64,000 nucleotides of DNA. It comes from Streptomycetaceae bacterium. GTDB taxonomy: Bacteria; Actinomycetota; Actinomycetes; Nanopelagicales; Nanopelagicaceae. The stretch lies in NCBI GenBank assembly GCA_027483765.1, contig JAIXTW010000002.1, positions 1 through 64,000 on the forward strand. The letters are read 5' to 3'. Made by a program: the position numbers and the translations under genes. This document shows, piece after piece, positions 34,247 through 46,289 of the stretch (the stretch's first letter is position 1; the number at the start of each line of letters is the position of its first letter). The notes beneath the pieces were generated by a model, which saw nothing but the letters and a program-made list of their open reading frames with translations, ran no database searches and was not told where the DNA came from.

Positions 34247-36132
34247 TGTGTGATCACCCAAATTCCGGCAATGAGCACAAGTGCTCCGATTAGTATCAGC
34301 GCGGAATAACTACGCGCAAAGCCTGTCTGTGTGCGTCGAAGTTCAGCTCCAGCGCCAAGTGCGGTGCGACCTACAAGGCGAACTGTGCCATCGACAACGT
34401 TGTCATCGCCTTTAACCAGCCATCGCGTAAGTACTTGTCCGGGACGCATAAATACTGACTCGTTAAATGAATCCTGAAGTAAATCTTTACGTGCAAGTCG
34501 AGTCAATATCGAAACCTTATTAGGTGCTTCTGCATCGACCTCAGAGAATTGATATTTCACAAGGGCAATGCTTGCTCCAATAATTACCGCTGTTATTGCT
34601 AGCGCCGACACAACCTTGTGCGGTAGCAATTCAGTGTGTTCGCCATGTTCACCAAAGACTGGCTCGAGCCAATGAACCAGAGCATCTCCTCGAGTGAAGA
34701 GGTATCCCGTTGTTACAGAACCAATAGCCAAAACAACCATTGGCAACCACATCAAAATTGGCGACTCGTGTGGGTGTTGATCTTCTTCCCAGCGTTCAGG
34801 CGATGTAAATGTCAGAACCATGACGCGGGTCATGTAGAAAGCGGTAAGAATTGCACCGAAGAGGGTCATTGAGCCTAAGAGAATTCCCTTTACTCCGCCT
34901 GCGTTAAATGCAGTTTCAATAATCAAATCTTTCGAGTAGAAACCTGCGAAGGGAGGTACGCCGATAATCGCAAGGTAACCGAGTCCAAATGTTACGAAAG
35001 TAATCGGCATAAATTTACCTAGCGCACCATAGCGACGCATATTTACTTGGTCTTTCATTCCATGCATTACCGAACCTGCACCCAAGAACATGCCGGCTTT
35101 AAAGAATCCATGAGTAAGTAGATGCATGATTGCAATTGCATATCCTGCCGGTCCAAGGCCAGCCGCCAAAGTCATGTAACCAATTTGAGACATGGTCGAA
35201 GCCGCTAGCGCTTTCTTGATGTCATCTTTTGCAGTACCGATTAACGCACCAAAAATCAAAGTTACTGCGCCGACAATAACAACAAGAAGTTGCGCAGTCG
35301 GTGCAGCATCAAAGATAAAGTTCGATCGAGTAATGAGATAAACGCCGGCAGTAACCATCGTTGCTGCGTGGATCAGCGCTGACACCGGTGTTGGTCCAGC
35401 CATCGCATCGCCAAGCCATGCCTGCAGCGGGAATTGGGCTGACTTACCAGCTGCAGCAATCAGAAGCATTATTCCGATTCCGGTCAGCGTTGCAGTTGAT
35501 GCAGACTCTGATGCTTCTTTTACTCCGGCAAATGTGACAGTGCCAAGTGTTGCGAAGGCAATCATGATGGCGAATGAAAGACCCATATCGCCGATACGGT
35601 TCATGACAAATGCCTTCTTAGAAGCGGTGGCATATGCCGGTTTTTGATTCCAGAAACCGATCAATAGATAGGAAGCAAGGCCCACGCCTTCCCAGCCAAC
35701 GTAAAGATTGAGGTAGGAATCTCCAAGAACAAGGAGCAGCATGGCTGCGATAAAGAGGTTGAGATAGGCAAAGAAGCGACGGCGATCTCGATCATGTGAC
35801 ATGTAGGAAATCGAGTAGATATGAATCAGAGTGCCCACACCTGTGATGAGGAGTACGAAACAGATAGAAAGTTGATCGAGCAAGAGCCCGGCATCAACGT
35901 TAAATGTTCCGACACTTATCCAGGAGAAAAGTTTTTGAGTAAATGCGCGCTCTTCTGGTTCAAGTCTAAGCATCTGGGAAAGTTGGTAGAGCCCCAACCC
36001 GAATGAACTTGCAGATAGCGCGGTAGCTAATAGGTGGCCCCACTTATCTGCTTTGCGTCCAGCAAGTAACAAAATTATTGACCCTGCCAGCGGCAAGGCA
36101 ATGAGATACCCCAGTGATGTAGAAGTTGTCAT
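34243..36132 (-). CDS. nuoL: NADH-quinone oxidoreductase subunit L
   Basis: Distal antiporter-like subunit, 629 aa, with the long C-terminal lateral helix. It has [67 protein letters not shown] and [18 protein letters not shown]; the C-terminal segment after residue 500 carries the traverse helix and a final anchor span. Starts 2 nt after nuoK. Confidence 0.96.
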   Translation of the reverse strand: MTTSTSLGYLIALPLAGSIILLLAGRKADKWGHLLATALSASSFGLGLYQLSQMLRLEPEERAFTQKLFSWISVGTFNVDAGLLLDQLSICFVLLITGVGTLIHIYSISYMSHDRDRRRFFAYLNLFIAAMLLLVLGDSYLNLYVGWEGVGLASYLLIGFWNQKPAYATASKKAFVMNRIGDMGLSFAIMIAFATLGTVTFAGVKEASESASTATLTGIGIMLLIAAAGKSAQFPLQAWLGDAMAGPTPVSALIHAATMVTAGVYLITRSNFIFDAAPTAQLLVVIVGAVTLIFGALIGTAKDDIKKALAASTMSQIGYMTLAAGLGPAGYAIAIMHLLTHGFFKAGMFLGAGSVMHGMKDQVNMRRYGALGKFMPITFVTFGLGYLAIIGVPPFAGFYSKDLIIETAFNAGGVKGILLGSMTLFGAILTAFYMTRVMVLTFTSPERWEEDQHPHESPILMWLPMVVLAIGSVTTGYLFTRGDALVHWLEPVFGEHGEHTELLPHKVVSALAITAVIIGASIALVKYQFSEVDAEAPNKVSILTRLARKDLLQDSFNESVFMRPGQVLTRWLVKGDDNVVDGTVRLVGRTALGAGAELRRTQTGFARSYSALILIGALVLIAGIWVITQ

Positions 36133-36134
36133 GG

Positions 36135-36434
36135 CTATCGCTTCAACAAACTAGCGTCATCGACAGACGCTGAACGGCGTGATCGATAAATCGTCACGAT
36201 AATTGCCAGACCCACTACTACTTCACATGCGGCTACGACCATCGTGAAGAAGGCGACTACTTGGCCATCGAGAGTGCCATTGATTCGGGAGAAAGTTACG
36301 AGAGTTAGATTTGCGGCATTGAGCATAAGTTCAATACACATAAAGACAACAATTGCGTTGCGTCGGACAACAACTCCGACTGCACCGATTGTGAAGAGCA
36401 GGGCAGCGAGGTAGAGATAGTTATACGGATTCAT
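36135..36434 (-). CDS. nuoK: NADH-quinone oxidoreductase subunit K
   Basis: Small membrane subunit, 99 aa with three spans: [38 protein letters not shown] (conserved membrane Glu) and [23 protein letters not shown] (second Glu). The ATG overlaps the nuoJ stop in TAATG. Confidence 0.95.
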   Translation of the reverse strand: MNPYNYLYLAALLFTIGAVGVVVRRNAIVVFMCIELMLNAANLTLVTFSRINGTLDGQVVAFFTMVVAACEVVVGLAIIVTIYRSRRSASVDDASLLKR

Positions 36435-37204
36435 TACTTCTCCTCCGTCACTGTGTTATCAACTTCGCCAAGTTCAAATGATCGAGATTCCAACATATCT
36501 CCGCGAGCTTTAAGTGTGGCTGAGATCGACGTTGGTGCTGCGCTGCCATCAGGAAGTAACGCCGGAACATCGACTGCATTGTGACGGGCAAATACTCCTG
36601 GGCTAGGAAGTCCAGCTGCGCCGGCAAGTGAACCCGAACGGAAACGAGCAATTGACTGCTGGCGTTGTGTAGGGCGAGCAACGCTACGTTGATGATGAGC
36701 AAGCACCATTGCACCTAGCGCTGCCGTAATCAAAAGTGCTGAAACAACTTCAAAAGGCCAGACATAAGTAGAGAAGAGTTTCTGCGCCAAGCCTTGAACA
36801 TTTCCATCGGCGTTTGCGGCTTGTAATCCGACCGCTTCGCGACCCAGCGTTGCCCGACTGATCAGAGCAACGAATAAACCACCAAAACCAACTGCAGCGG
36901 TAATGGCAATCGGGCGAAGTCCAGCGATTGTTTCGGTGAGTGAATCAGAGGCATCGACACCGACCAACATCAGAATAAAGAGGAAGAGCATCATGACTGC
37001 CCCGGTGTAAACAACAATCTGAACAATGCCCAGGAAGAGTGCATCCTGTGCGATATAGAAGATAGCGAGGGTAACCATCACCCACGCTAGTAATAGCGCC
37101 GAGTGCACAGCCTTCTTTACCAATAACATTCCGAGCGCTGCAATAACAGAAAGTGGGGCTAGCACCCAGAACATCACCGCTTCAGGTGTTTGGATTTCTA
37201 ACAT
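36434..37204 (-). CDS. nuoJ: NADH-quinone oxidoreductase subunit J
   Basis: Membrane subunit of complex I, 256 aa. Five spans are in the first 175 residues ([45 protein letters not shown], the conserved pi-bulge helix). A hydrophilic tail of about 80 residues follows, longer than in E. coli (184 aa) but usual for Actinobacteria. Translationally coupled to nuoI (TAATG). Confidence 0.94.
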   Translation of the reverse strand: MLEIQTPEAVMFWVLAPLSVIAALGMLLVKKAVHSALLLAWVMVTLAIFYIAQDALFLGIVQIVVYTGAVMMLFLFILMLVGVDASDSLTETIAGLRPIAITAAVGFGGLFVALISRATLGREAVGLQAANADGNVQGLAQKLFSTYVWPFEVVSALLITAALGAMVLAHHQRSVARPTQRQQSIARFRSGSLAGAAGLPSPGVFARHNAVDVPALLPDGSAAPTSISATLKARGDMLESRSFELGEVDNTVTEEK

Positions 37205-37818
37205 TAGTTCTGCCCCTGCTGTGATGGGTGTGCTTCCTTTACATCACCGTTGTAATAATTTGTATCAGTCATTCCTGGATACATTGGGTGTGGTGGAGCA
37301 AGCATTCCCTGACGTAGTGGAGCAAGTAGATCTTCTTTCTCGAAGATTAATTTCTCGCGTTTATCATCTGCAAGTTCGTATTCATTTGTCATGGTGAGTG
37401 CACGTGTAGGACATGCCTCAACGCAAAGCCCGCAAAAAATACAACGCAGGTAATTTATTTGATAAACCGCACCATGGCGCTCTCCCGGAGATAACTGATT
37501 CCCTGGGGTGTTATTTCCACCTTCTACATAAATTGCATCCGCTGGGCAGGCCCAAGCGCAGAGCTCACACCCGATACATTTTTCAAGACCGTCAGGGTGG
37601 CGATTAAGTTGGTGGCGACCATGAAAACGCGGTGCAGTAGGAGCTTTCACATCGGGATATTGCACGGTCTGGTTCTTCTTAAACATGGTTGAGAAGGTGA
37701 CCCAGAATCCCTTTGCTTGGGTTAGCAAAGATGCCGGCCCTGGTTGGTTAACCTCGACAAATGGAACTGAGTTGATATCGAGTTCTGAGCTCTTACGTGG
37801 CTCAATGAAATCACTCAT
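37204..37818 (-). CDS. nuoI: NADH-quinone oxidoreductase subunit I
   Basis: Carries iron-sulfur clusters N6a and N6b in two ferredoxin motifs, [18 protein letters not shown] and [18 protein letters not shown]; 204 aa. Between them is the NYLR segment. [17 protein letters not shown] precedes the first motif, a known actinobacterial form. ATG overlaps the nuoH stop by 4 nt. Confidence 0.96.
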   Translation of the reverse strand: MSDFIEPRKSSELDINSVPFVEVNQPGPASLLTQAKGFWVTFSTMFKKNQTVQYPDVKAPTAPRFHGRHQLNRHPDGLEKCIGCELCAWACPADAIYVEGGNNTPGNQLSPGERHGAVYQINYLRCIFCGLCVEACPTRALTMTNEYELADDKREKLIFEKEDLLAPLRQGMLAPPHPMYPGMTDTNYYNGDVKEAHPSQQGQN

Positions 37819-39050
37819 TGCTGGCCTCCTGAAACGTTGATAGATCGAAGGTGCGGAAGTGAAGGGACTGGGAAATCTGGTGCCTCGTTATCGATATCAG
37901 CAATTGGCTCTTGTGACTTTGCCTTGTTGCGATCCACAAGTGATGAGACAGCCATCAGAAGTAAAACGATGCCAGCGGTAAAGGCAATCACAACTGCGCG
38001 GTTGGCACCCTGTTGTTGCATAACGCGAAGTGTTGCCACGATCAAAATCCATGCAAGCGAAGAAGGTATCAAAACTTTCCAACCAAATTTCATAAATTGG
38101 TCGTAGCGAAGACGAGGAAGCGTGCCGCGTAGCCACATGAAAATAAAGAAGAACAAATTAACTTTGGCAATAAACCAGAAGAATGTGAACCATCCACCTA
38201 GCCATTGCTCGGTAAATCCAAGTCCCGGAGGTGCGTGGTAGCCACCAAGGAATAGTGTGGCTGCTAGCGCCGAGACTGCAATGATATTTACATATTCAGC
38301 CAGGAAGAAGAGTGCGAATTTAAGTGATGAGTACTCAGTGTGGAATCCACCGACAAGTTCACCCTCAGCTTCAGCTAAATCGAATGGAGCACGGTTTGTC
38401 TCTCCCACCATTGAAATTACATAGATAATAAATGATGGAAAGAGTACGACCGCATTCCAGATGTTCTGGTGTTGGGAATCCACAATGACCGAAGTCGACA
38501 TTGATCCGGCATAGATAAATACTGCGACGAGCGATAGCCCCATTGCGATTTCATAGGAAATCACTTGCGCACTTGAGCGCAATCCACCGAGAAGTGGGTA
38601 TGTCGAACCAGATGACCAACCAGCGAGTACTACGCCGTATACGCCGATAGAAGTAACGGCAAGAATGTAGAGAACTCCAACTGGAAGATCAGTGAGTTGC
38701 AGGGCTGTTTGGTGACCAAAGAGATTAACTTCCCCGGTCATCGGAATTACCGCAAAAGACATAAAGCACATTGCGGTTGCGATGATCGGAGCAATGATGA
38801 AAACGACTTTATCTGCCGCTGCCGGGATGATGTCCTCTTTGAGCGCGAGCTTAACGCCATCAGAAAGTGATTGAAGTAAACCGAATTTTCCTACCCGGTT
38901 AGGTCCTGTGCGCAGCTGCATTTTTGCCAGTACTCGACGCTCAGTCCAGACCGCCATCAGAGTAGAGATGACGCAAATACCAAATACAAGAACTGCCTTT
39001 ACCCCGATAATCCAACCTGGATCAGTTCCTAATAGCTCTGCTGTTGTCAT
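37815..39050 (-). CDS. nuoH: NADH-quinone oxidoreductase subunit H
   Basis: Membrane subunit that forms the quinone site, 411 aa, about eight spans. It has [66 protein letters not shown] and [17 protein letters not shown]. The C-terminal tail is longer than in enterobacteria, as usual in this phylum. Overlaps the nuoG stop by 4 nt. Confidence 0.96.
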   Translation of the reverse strand: MTTAELLGTDPGWIIGVKAVLVFGICVISTLMAVWTERRVLAKMQLRTGPNRVGKFGLLQSLSDGVKLALKEDIIPAAADKVVFIIAPIIATAMCFMSFAVIPMTGEVNLFGHQTALQLTDLPVGVLYILAVTSIGVYGVVLAGWSSGSTYPLLGGLRSSAQVISYEIAMGLSLVAVFIYAGSMSTSVIVDSQHQNIWNAVVLFPSFIIYVISMVGETNRAPFDLAEAEGELVGGFHTEYSSLKFALFFLAEYVNIIAVSALAATLFLGGYHAPPGLGFTEQWLGGWFTFFWFIAKVNLFFFIFMWLRGTLPRLRYDQFMKFGWKVLIPSSLAWILIVATLRVMQQQGANRAVVIAFTAGIVLLLMAVSSLVDRNKAKSQEPIADIDNEAPDFPVPSLPHLRSINVSGGQQ

Positions 39051-41410
39051 GCCTTCACCACCGTTACTACATCGCCATGCACCGCATCAAGTGAAACGAG
39101 AGTTTGAGATGCAAAAGAATTACGTGGTAGCCAGATGGCATCATCGTGAATGTCATCTACCAGCGCTGGAATTGTTATTGAACCGCGAGAATTCGAAATG
39201 CGGAGTTGATCTCCTGATGTAACACCAAGAGCAGTTGCACGTTGTGCCGAAATAACAGCAACAGTTGGGCGACGTGTGCCAGCTAAATTATCTTCACCCT
39301 TTTGCAACGCACCCATATCTAGCAGACGGCGCCAAGAAGTAATGAGCGCTTCGTTGCCATTAACAGATTTCGCTGTTCCTGCAGAAACCGGTGCGAACTG
39401 GACGCGCGATCCGTCCCACTTACCGAGTTGGTTAAATTCACGAGCAGCAGCGGTAACTGTGCCGAGCATGATGGACTCACCCATCGCGTCGGCAATCATG
39501 GAAAGAATGCGAACATCACTGCGATTTTGGGAATCGGCAACAGCCTCGTCAAATGCACGAGCACGGCCTTCCCAATTGAGGAAGCTTCCACTCTTTTCGG
39601 TAATTGCAGCTACCGGCAAGACAACATCTGCAACGCCAGTAACAGCACTTGGAGCGATTTCAAGTGAGACAACAAATGATTTCTTCAGTGCATCGAGTGC
39701 GGCTGCTGAATCTGGTAGATCTTGAATTTCTACGCCGCCAACAACCACAGCTTCTAGTTGTTGAGAAGCAAGGCCAGCAAAAATTTCAGATGTAGTGCGA
39801 CCGGGTTCACTTGGAAGTGAGGCAACGCCCCAGGCAGCTGCAATATCAACTCGCGCAGCGGCATCTGCAACTGGTCGTCCGCCTGGAAGAAGTGAGCCCA
39901 GTGCACCAGCTTCTAGAGCTCCACGTTCGCCTGCGCGACGAGGAATATAGGCAATCTTTGCGCCCGTCTGTGCAGCGAGAGCAGCAACAGCTGAGAAGAG
40001 TCCAGCGCTTTCAGAAGCTCGTTCACCAATAAGAATGAGAGATTTTGCGGTGAGCGAGAGACCTGCAACTGCAGCTGCTTCCGAACCTGGAGCCACCTTA
40101 ATGAACTCAGCTTTGAGTTTGTTCATGGCAATAGATCTTGTGGCTGCAACTGCTGAAACTTTGAGACCACGCTTCTTGAAATTCTTATTTAGTCGCAGGA
40201 ATACAATTGGTGATTCTTCTTCTGGTTCAAATGCAATCAGCGCAACGTGATCGGCCAGATCGATATCTCGGTAGGTGGTAGCTGACCCAACTACATGAGC
40301 TGCAAGGAAGTCGCGCTCTTCATCTGAAGTAACCCGAGCGCGGAAATCAATATCGTTGGTGTTAAGTGCGATACGAGCAAACTTTGAGTAACCATATGCA
40401 TCTTCAGTAGTTACACGCCCACCAGTGATTACTGCAGCACGCTTACCCTTTAGCCCTGCAGCAGCTGCGGCGAGTGCTTCCGGCCAGGATGCTTGCACAA
40501 GTACACCTTCTGCATTTCGCACCAATGGATGAGTCAAACGATCTAGCGCGGTAACGTACTTAAATGCCCAGCGACCCTTGTCGCAATTCCACTCTTCATT
40601 AACTGATGCGTCATCGCCAGCTAAGCGGCGCAGCGTCTTTCCACGGCGGACATCTGTACGCATATCGCAACCTGATGCGCAGTGTTCGCAAGCAGATGGG
40701 GTGGAGACTAAATCAAATGGACGTGCACGGAATCGGTAAGAAGCACCTGTGAGTGCACCGACTGGACAAATCTGCACAGTGTTTCCAGAGAAATAAGATT
40801 TAAACGGATCGTTTTCGTAGATACCAACTTGTTGTAGGGCGCCACGTTCGTTCAAAGTAATAAATGGATCAGATGCGATCTGCTCTGAGAAACGTGTGCA
40901 ACGAGCACATAAGACGCAACGCTCACGATCAAGAAGTACCGATGAAGAGATATTTATTGGCTTTTCAAAGGTGCGCTTATACCCATCTAGGCGTGCATCT
41001 GCGCGACCATTGCTCATCGCCTGATTCTGTAGTGGACATTCGCCACCTTTATCGCACACTGGGCAATCAAGCGGGTGGTTGCCAAGCAGAAGTTCCATGA
41101 CACCTTTCTGCGCTTTATCTGCAACAGGAGATGTGAGCTGTGTCTTTACGATCATGTTCGGTTCAACTGGAATTGTGCAAGAAGCTTGTGGTTTAGGAAA
41201 TGCCCGTCCATTGATTTCGACATCAACAAGACACTGACGACAAGCGCCCACAGGATCAAGAAGTGGGTGATCACAGAAACGCGGAATCTGAATTCCTAAT
41301 TTTTCTGCGGCACGAATAATGAGAGTGCCTTTTGGAACAGAGACTTCAAAGCCATCAATGATGACAGTGATGAGTTCTACTGCGACTGCTGAATCTTGAG
41401 TTGTAGTCAC
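39047..41410 (-). CDS. nuoG: NADH-quinone oxidoreductase subunit G
   Basis: Large peripheral subunit, 787 aa. The N-terminal region binds N1b ([20 protein letters not shown]), N5 (H-x3-C...[15 protein letters not shown]) and N4 ([13 protein letters not shown]...C). An additional C-x2-C-x3-C...C set ([12 protein letters not shown] and [10 protein letters not shown]) corresponds to N7. The rest is a molybdopterin-oxidoreductase-like fold without cofactor ligands visible. GTG start overlapping the nuoF stop in TAGTG. Confidence 0.95.
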   Translation of the reverse strand: MTTTQDSAVAVELITVIIDGFEVSVPKGTLIIRAAEKLGIQIPRFCDHPLLDPVGACRQCLVDVEINGRAFPKPQASCTIPVEPNMIVKTQLTSPVADKAQKGVMELLLGNHPLDCPVCDKGGECPLQNQAMSNGRADARLDGYKRTFEKPINISSSVLLDRERCVLCARCTRFSEQIASDPFITLNERGALQQVGIYENDPFKSYFSGNTVQICPVGALTGASYRFRARPFDLVSTPSACEHCASGCDMRTDVRRGKTLRRLAGDDASVNEEWNCDKGRWAFKYVTALDRLTHPLVRNAEGVLVQASWPEALAAAAAGLKGKRAAVITGGRVTTEDAYGYSKFARIALNTNDIDFRARVTSDEERDFLAAHVVGSATTYRDIDLADHVALIAFEPEEESPIVFLRLNKNFKKRGLKVSAVAATRSIAMNKLKAEFIKVAPGSEAAAVAGLSLTAKSLILIGERASESAGLFSAVAALAAQTGAKIAYIPRRAGERGALEAGALGSLLPGGRPVADAAARVDIAAAWGVASLPSEPGRTTSEIFAGLASQQLEAVVVGGVEIQDLPDSAAALDALKKSFVVSLEIAPSAVTGVADVVLPVAAITEKSGSFLNWEGRARAFDEAVADSQNRSDVRILSMIADAMGESIMLGTVTAAAREFNQLGKWDGSRVQFAPVSAGTAKSVNGNEALITSWRRLLDMGALQKGEDNLAGTRRPTVAVISAQRATALGVTSGDQLRISNSRGSITIPALVDDIHDDAIWLPRNSFASQTLVSLDAVHGDVVTVVKA

Positions 41411-42690
41411 TAGTTGACCGCCCCAACAAAGAGAGTTGATTTCACTGGGTCAAATGGACATGCACCATGTGTTACATGTGCGATGTACTCGTCCCGGAAA
41501 TACCTAATTGATGATGTGATTGGGCTAGTTGCGCCATCACCAAGAGCACAGAATGAGCGGCCCATGATGTTGTCGCAGAGATCGAGCAACTTCTCAAGGT
41601 CTGCCTCTGTTCCGGTTCCATTTTCGAGATCGCGCAAGATCTGTACCAGCCACCACGTGCCTTCGCGACATGGTGTGCACTTTCCGCAAGATTCATGCTT
41701 ATAGAACTCGGTCCATCGAAGTACCGCGCGAACAACGCAAGTTGTTTCATCGAAAATTTGTAGCGCTTTGGTTCCGAGCATTGAACCAGCAGCAGATACA
41801 CCTTCATAATCCAACGGAATATCAAGGTGAGCATCGGTGAAAAGTGGAGTAGATGAACCACCCGGTGTCCAGAACTTGAGCTTATGACCGTTGCGAATCC
41901 CGCCAGCAAGGTCAAGAATCTCGCGGAGTGTGATTCCTAATGGTGCTTCAAACTGTCCTGGATTATTTACATGGCCAGAGAGTGAATAAAGAGTGGCGCC
42001 CTTTGATTTTTCGGTACCCATTGATTGATACCACTCTGCGCCGTTGCTGATAATTGCTGGAACAGATGAGATTGATTCGACGTTATTAACCACAGTTGGG
42101 CGCGCATAAAGACCGGCAATTGCCGGAAATGGTGGGCGCAAACGAGGTTGGCCGCGGAAACCTTCAAGTGAATCAAGGAGTGCTGTCTCTTCACCGCAGA
42201 TATATGCACCGGCTCCGATGTGAAGAGTCACATCGATTCCATTACCAAGATGTCCAGCCTTGTAAGCATCTGCAATTGCAGCGTTCACGCGACGAACAAC
42301 GTGTGTGACTTCGCCGCGAATATAGATAAATGCGCGCTCAGCGCGAATTGCATGACAAGCAATGATGCACCCTTCAATGAGCACATGTGGATTTGCCATA
42401 AGTAGCGGCGTATCTTTACAAGTGCCTGGCTCGGATTCATCGGCGTTTACAACTAAGTAGTGATCCTTGTTATCTCCTTGTGGGATAAAGCCCCACTTCA
42501 TTCCGGTAGGAAATCCTGCGCCACCGCGTCCGCGAAGTCCTGAATCCTTTACAAGTTGAATAACAGCGTCGGGATCCATTGCTAAAGCTTTCTTGGAAGC
42601 TGTGTAACCACCATGGCGCGTGTATGCCTCGATCGTAAATGAATCTGCTTCATCCCAATGTGCCGAAAGGACAGGAGTTAACTTTGACAT
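41410..42690 (-). CDS. nuoF: NADH-quinone oxidoreductase subunit F
   Basis: NADH- and FMN-binding subunit with cluster N3, 426 aa: GLRGRGGAGFPTGMKWGF (NADH/FMN), ICGEETALLDSLEGFRGQPR, and the 4Fe-4S motif ESCGKCTPCREG with a distal Cys in GRSFCALGDGA. The ATG overlaps the nuoE stop (TAATG). Confidence 0.96.
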   Translation of the reverse strand: MSKLTPVLSAHWDEADSFTIEAYTRHGGYTASKKALAMDPDAVIQLVKDSGLRGRGGAGFPTGMKWGFIPQGDNKDHYLVVNADESEPGTCKDTPLLMANPHVLIEGCIIACHAIRAERAFIYIRGEVTHVVRRVNAAIADAYKAGHLGNGIDVTLHIGAGAYICGEETALLDSLEGFRGQPRLRPPFPAIAGLYARPTVVNNVESISSVPAIISNGAEWYQSMGTEKSKGATLYSLSGHVNNPGQFEAPLGITLREILDLAGGIRNGHKLKFWTPGGSSTPLFTDAHLDIPLDYEGVSAAGSMLGTKALQIFDETTCVVRAVLRWTEFYKHESCGKCTPCREGTWWLVQILRDLENGTGTEADLEKLLDLCDNIMGRSFCALGDGATSPITSSIRYFRDEYIAHVTHGACPFDPVKSTLFVGAVN

Positions 42691-43319
42691 TACTTACCTT
42701 CCTTTGAAAGTTTAAGTCCAAGAAGTGTTGGTCCGCCGGCCTGAACGCCCTCACGCGCCAGTCCGTCATCGAGACCGGCAAGAACAGCAGATGCTTCCTT
42801 GTAAGTTACAAGTCGATTTGGGCCACGTGTAGGTGCTGGAGGATTTCCAGAGCGCGCTCCATCGACTAGTGATTTTGCAGATTCAACTGTTTGATTATCG
42901 TAGAACTCCCAGTTGGCCATAACCACAGGTGCGTAATCGCAGGCAGCGTTGCACTCAATGTGTTCGAGTGAAACCTTTCCATCGGCAGTAACGCCATCAT
43001 TTTCAATATCAAGGTGTTCTTTTAGCGCAGCGAAGATGGCATCTCCACCCATGACAGCACACAAAGTATTGGTGCATACGCCCACGTGGTACTCACCGAC
43101 TGGCTTGCGCTTATATTGAGTATAGAAAGTAGCCACTGCAGATACTTCAGCAGTTTCAATCTCTAACAACTCTGAGATTAATTCGATTCCGTCGTTTGTT
43201 ACGTAGCCTGAAATAGATTGCACGTAGTGAAGTAGCGGCATGATTGCAGAACGGCTACGTGGGTAACGCTTGATGATGCTCTGCATTACCTCTTGATTAA
43301 GTCTCTGATCAGCAGCCAT
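42690..43319 (-). CDS. nuoE: NADH-quinone oxidoreductase subunit E
   Basis: Thioredoxin-like 2Fe-2S subunit carrying N1a, 209 aa. Ligands lie in VCTNTLCAVMGG and ECNAACDYAPVVMANWEFYDN; the N-terminal helical bundle (IMPLLHYVQSISGYVTNDGI) precedes. A C-terminal region of about 50 residues with low similarity to the family is actinobacterial. TAATG coupling to nuoD. Confidence 0.95.
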   Translation of the reverse strand: MAADQRLNQEVMQSIIKRYPRSRSAIMPLLHYVQSISGYVTNDGIELISELLEIETAEVSAVATFYTQYKRKPVGEYHVGVCTNTLCAVMGGDAIFAALKEHLDIENDGVTADGKVSLEHIECNAACDYAPVVMANWEFYDNQTVESAKSLVDGARSGNPPAPTRGPNRLVTYKEASAVLAGLDDGLAREGVQAGGPTLLGLKLSKEGK

Positions 43320-44659
43320 TAGCGGTCCACTCCTCCCATAACAGGATCAATAGATGCAACCGCACCGATAATGTCAGAAATCATTCCGCCTTCACTCATG
43401 GCAGAAGTTGCTTGCAGATTATTAAATGATGGTTCACGGAAATGAACGCGATATGGACGTGTTCCACCATCGGAGACAACGTGTGCTCCGAGTTCGCCAC
43501 GTGGCGATTCGATAGCAACGTATGCCTGACCTGCTGGAACTCGGAATCCTTCTGTAACAAGTTTGAAGTGGTGAATAAGTGATTCCATCGAAGATCCCAT
43601 GATTTCGCGGATGTGATCAAGAGAGTTGCCAAGACCATCAGCGCCAAGTGCAAGCTGCGCCGGCCAGGCAATCTTCTTATCTGCCACCATCACTGGCTCT
43701 CCTTCGAGAGCGTCCAACTTATCTACTGCTTGCTCGATGATGCGAAGTGATTGTTCTAGTTCTGCCATGCGAACTAAGAAGCGACCATAGACATCTGCAG
43801 TATCTGCGGTGATGACATCAAATTCATAATTCTCATAACCACAATAAGGCTGAGTCTTTCGAAGATCCCAAGGAAGTCCGGTGGAGCGAAGTACTGGTCC
43901 GGTAATTCCAAGAGTGGTGCATCCCGCTAAATCGAGGTAACCAATACCCACAGTGCGCTTCATCCAAATGGTGTTACCAATAAGCAACTTGGCATTGTCC
44001 TCAAAATTCTTTCGCAGCGACTTTACGAGTTCGCGCAGCTTTACACCCATTCCAGCAGGCAGATCTTGCGATACTCCCCCGGGGCGTACATAGGCCATAT
44101 TCATACGCAGGCCGGTGATTTCTTCAAAGGCATCAAGGACAATCTCGCGATCGCGGAAGGCAAAGAACATTGGCCCCATAGCGCCGAGTTCTAGCGCTCC
44201 GGTACCAAGTGCGACCATGTGAGACGAGATGCGGTTGAGCTCCATCATCAGAACGCGAATTACTGATGCGCGCTCTGGCACATCTTGGGTAATTCCAAGA
44301 AGTTTTTCAACTGCTAAACAATAAGCAGTTTCATTGAAGATTGGCGATAAATAATCCATACGGGTAACGAATGTGACCGCTTGAGTCCAGTTGCGGAATT
44401 CAATGTTCTTTTCAATTCCAGTGTGCAGGTAACCAATACCTGTTCGCACTTCAGTAATCGTTTCGCCTTCGAGTTCTAAGACCAGGCGAAGTACTCCGTG
44501 AGTAGATGGGTGTTGTGGACCCATATTCACGATGATGCGTTCTTCTTTTGATTCGCCAATCTCTGAAACGAGAGAATCCCAATCGCCGCCGGTAACAGAG
44601 AAGACTGTACCTTCAGTGGTTTCGCGTGAAGATGCGTATGGATCAAATGTTGTGGTCAC
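43319..44659 (-). CDS. nuoD: NADH-quinone oxidoreductase subunit D
   Basis: 49-kDa-type subunit forming the quinone pocket with NuoB, 446 aa: [23 protein letters not shown] (conserved His), [44 protein letters not shown] and the C-terminal [14 protein letters not shown] start overlapping the nuoC stop by 4 nt. Confidence 0.96.
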   Translation of the reverse strand: MTTTFDPYASSRETTEGTVFSVTGGDWDSLVSEIGESKEERIIVNMGPQHPSTHGVLRLVLELEGETITEVRTGIGYLHTGIEKNIEFRNWTQAVTFVTRMDYLSPIFNETAYCLAVEKLLGITQDVPERASVIRVLMMELNRISSHMVALGTGALELGAMGPMFFAFRDREIVLDAFEEITGLRMNMAYVRPGGVSQDLPAGMGVKLRELVKSLRKNFEDNAKLLIGNTIWMKRTVGIGYLDLAGCTTLGITGPVLRSTGLPWDLRKTQPYCGYENYEFDVITADTADVYGRFLVRMAELEQSLRIIEQAVDKLDALEGEPVMVADKKIAWPAQLALGADGLGNSLDHIREIMGSSMESLIHHFKLVTEGFRVPAGQAYVAIESPRGELGAHVVSDGGTRPYRVHFREPSFNNLQATSAMSEGGMISDIIGAVASIDPVMGGVDR

Positions 44660-45291
44660 TGGTAGCTCCTACGCTGTGAAGGCGCCGGAGTGGTTGCGCC
44701 CTTGTACTCAACAGAGATTCCACCCAGTGGGTAATCCTTACGTTGCGGATGTCCATCCCAATCATCGGGCATCAAAATTCGAGTGAGCCCTGGATGTCCA
44801 TCAAAAATTATTCCAAACATGTCGAATGCTTCGCGTTCGTGCCAATTGTTTCCAGCCCATACTTCAACAACTGATGGAATATGTGGATCCAGATCTGATG
44901 TTGCAACTTCTAGTCGGATACGTTGATTCTTTGTCATCGAAAGCAATGGGTAGAGCGCAACTAGTTCGGCACCGGTGCGATCTGGATAGTGCACACCAGA
45001 AACTCCCATACACATTTCAAATTTCAATTTATCGCGCAGAATAAATGCGACCTCAACGAGGCGGGCTTTCTTGATATGTAATGTGAGTTCGCCACGGTCT
45101 ACGACAACGCGAGTAATTGCATCGGCAAAATCTGGATATGCGCGCTCTAGATCATCGGCAACTTCATCAAAGTAGCCGCCATAAGGGCGCTCTGTTGAAC
45201 CAGTGGATGCAGCTGTGCGAACCAGGCCGCCGTATCCCGATGTATCTCCGGTGCCGCTTGCTCCGAACATACCTTTCTGCTCTTCGCTCAT
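44656..45291 (-). CDS. nuoC: NADH-quinone oxidoreductase subunit C
   Basis: 30-kDa-type subunit, 211 aa, with [37 protein letters not shown] and the signature [41 protein letters not shown]. An N-terminal Gly/Ser-rich tail of 35 residues precedes. It starts directly after nuoB. Confidence 0.96.
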   Translation of the reverse strand: MSEEQKGMFGASGTGDTSGYGGLVRTAASTGSTERPYGGYFDEVADDLERAYPDFADAITRVVVDRGELTLHIKKARLVEVAFILRDKLKFEMCMGVSGVHYPDRTGAELVALYPLLSMTKNQRIRLEVATSDLDPHIPSVVEVWAGNNWHEREAFDMFGIIFDGHPGLTRILMPDDWDGHPQRKDYPLGGISVEYKGATTPAPSQRRSYQ

Positions 45292-45849
45292 TTACGCCAG
45301 TAGCCCCTTCATAGAAATCGTAGGCTTGGCATTAAGAGCGGCAAGTTCTACCTCTTTAATCACTGCTTCACGATTAGGTCCGAGCTTGGTATCGCTAATG
45401 AGAGTGTGTAGCTTGATGATTGCATCCATTAATTGTTCTGGGCGCGGTGGGCAACCTGGAAGATAAATATCAACTGGAACAACGTGATCAACACCTTGCA
45501 CGATTGCGTAGTTGTTAAACATTCCGCCAGAAGATGCGCATGCACCCATTGAGATAACCCACTTTGGCGCTGTCATTTGATCATAAATCTGTCGAAGTAC
45601 TGGTGCCATCTTCTGAGAAACGCGACCAGCAACAATCATGAGATCTGCTTGACGAGGCGAGGCAGAGAAACGTTCCATTCCGAAACGAGAAATATCATGT
45701 TTAGGAGCTGAACCCAGCGCCATCATTTCAATTGCGCAGCAGGCAAGGCCAAAGGTTGCTGGCCAGAGCGAACTCTTGCGCATGTAACCTGCAAGACCTT
45801 CGACAGTGGAAAGCAAAACACCGCTCGGTAACTTATCTTCTAAACCCAC
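45292..45849 (-). CDS. nuoB: NADH-quinone oxidoreductase subunit B
   Basis: Carries the terminal N2 cluster next to the quinone pocket, 185 aa. Ligands: the tandem Cys in [12 protein letters not shown], the Cys in [11 protein letters not shown] and the Cys in [19 protein letters not shown] start with AAGGAG 7 nt upstream, 34 nt after nuoA. Confidence 0.96.
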   Translation of the reverse strand: MGLEDKLPSGVLLSTVEGLAGYMRKSSLWPATFGLACCAIEMMALGSAPKHDISRFGMERFSASPRQADLMIVAGRVSQKMAPVLRQIYDQMTAPKWVISMGACASSGGMFNNYAIVQGVDHVVPVDIYLPGCPPRPEQLMDAIIKLHTLISDTKLGPNREAVIKEVELAALNAKPTISMKGLLA

Positions 45850-45883
45850 TGTGTAAACTCCTTCAACGCTTTAAGCTCCATCA

Positions 45884-46249
45884 TTAATCCCATTCCAATC
45901 CGCCGCGGCGCCAGACATATGCAAATGCAACAAACACTGTGCCGATAAAAATAGCCATCTCAACCAAACCAAAGAGTCCTAGTTGGTCGAATGCGACAGC
46001 CCATGGATAGAGAAATACAATTTCTATATCAAAGATAATGAAGAGCATTGCTGTGAGAAAGTACTTAACTGGAAAACGTCCACCTTCGAGCGCTTGTGGA
46101 GAAGGTTCGATTCCACATTCGTACGCCTCTAACTTGGCGCGGTTGTAGCGAGCTGGCCCAGTAACGGCGGCGATACCAACCGAAAAAGCGGCAAATCCAA
46201 AGCCAATCGCGAAAATCACGATAATTGGGATATATGGATTCGCGCTCAC
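45884..46249 (-). CDS. nuoA: NADH-quinone oxidoreductase subunit A
   Basis: Small membrane subunit, 121 aa with three spans: PIIVIFAIGFGFAAFSVGI, then the loop KLEAYECGIEPSP (conserved Cys) and FPVKYFLTAMLFIIFDIEIVFLYPWA. The frame is open far upstream into menG, but family length points to the GTG giving MSANPYIPIIV. No ribosome binding site is seen; TAGTAT stands 7 nt before the GTG, so the nuo transcript may begin leaderless here, 40 nt after the menG stop. Confidence 0.92.
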   Translation of the reverse strand: MSANPYIPIIVIFAIGFGFAAFSVGIAAVTGPARYNRAKLEAYECGIEPSPQALEGGRFPVKYFLTAMLFIIFDIEIVFLYPWAVAFDQLGLFGLVEMAIFIGTVFVAFAYVWRRGGLEWD

Positions 46250-46289
46250 GAGCGAAATACTAAAGGTTTTCCAGCGTGGGAAAAAACCG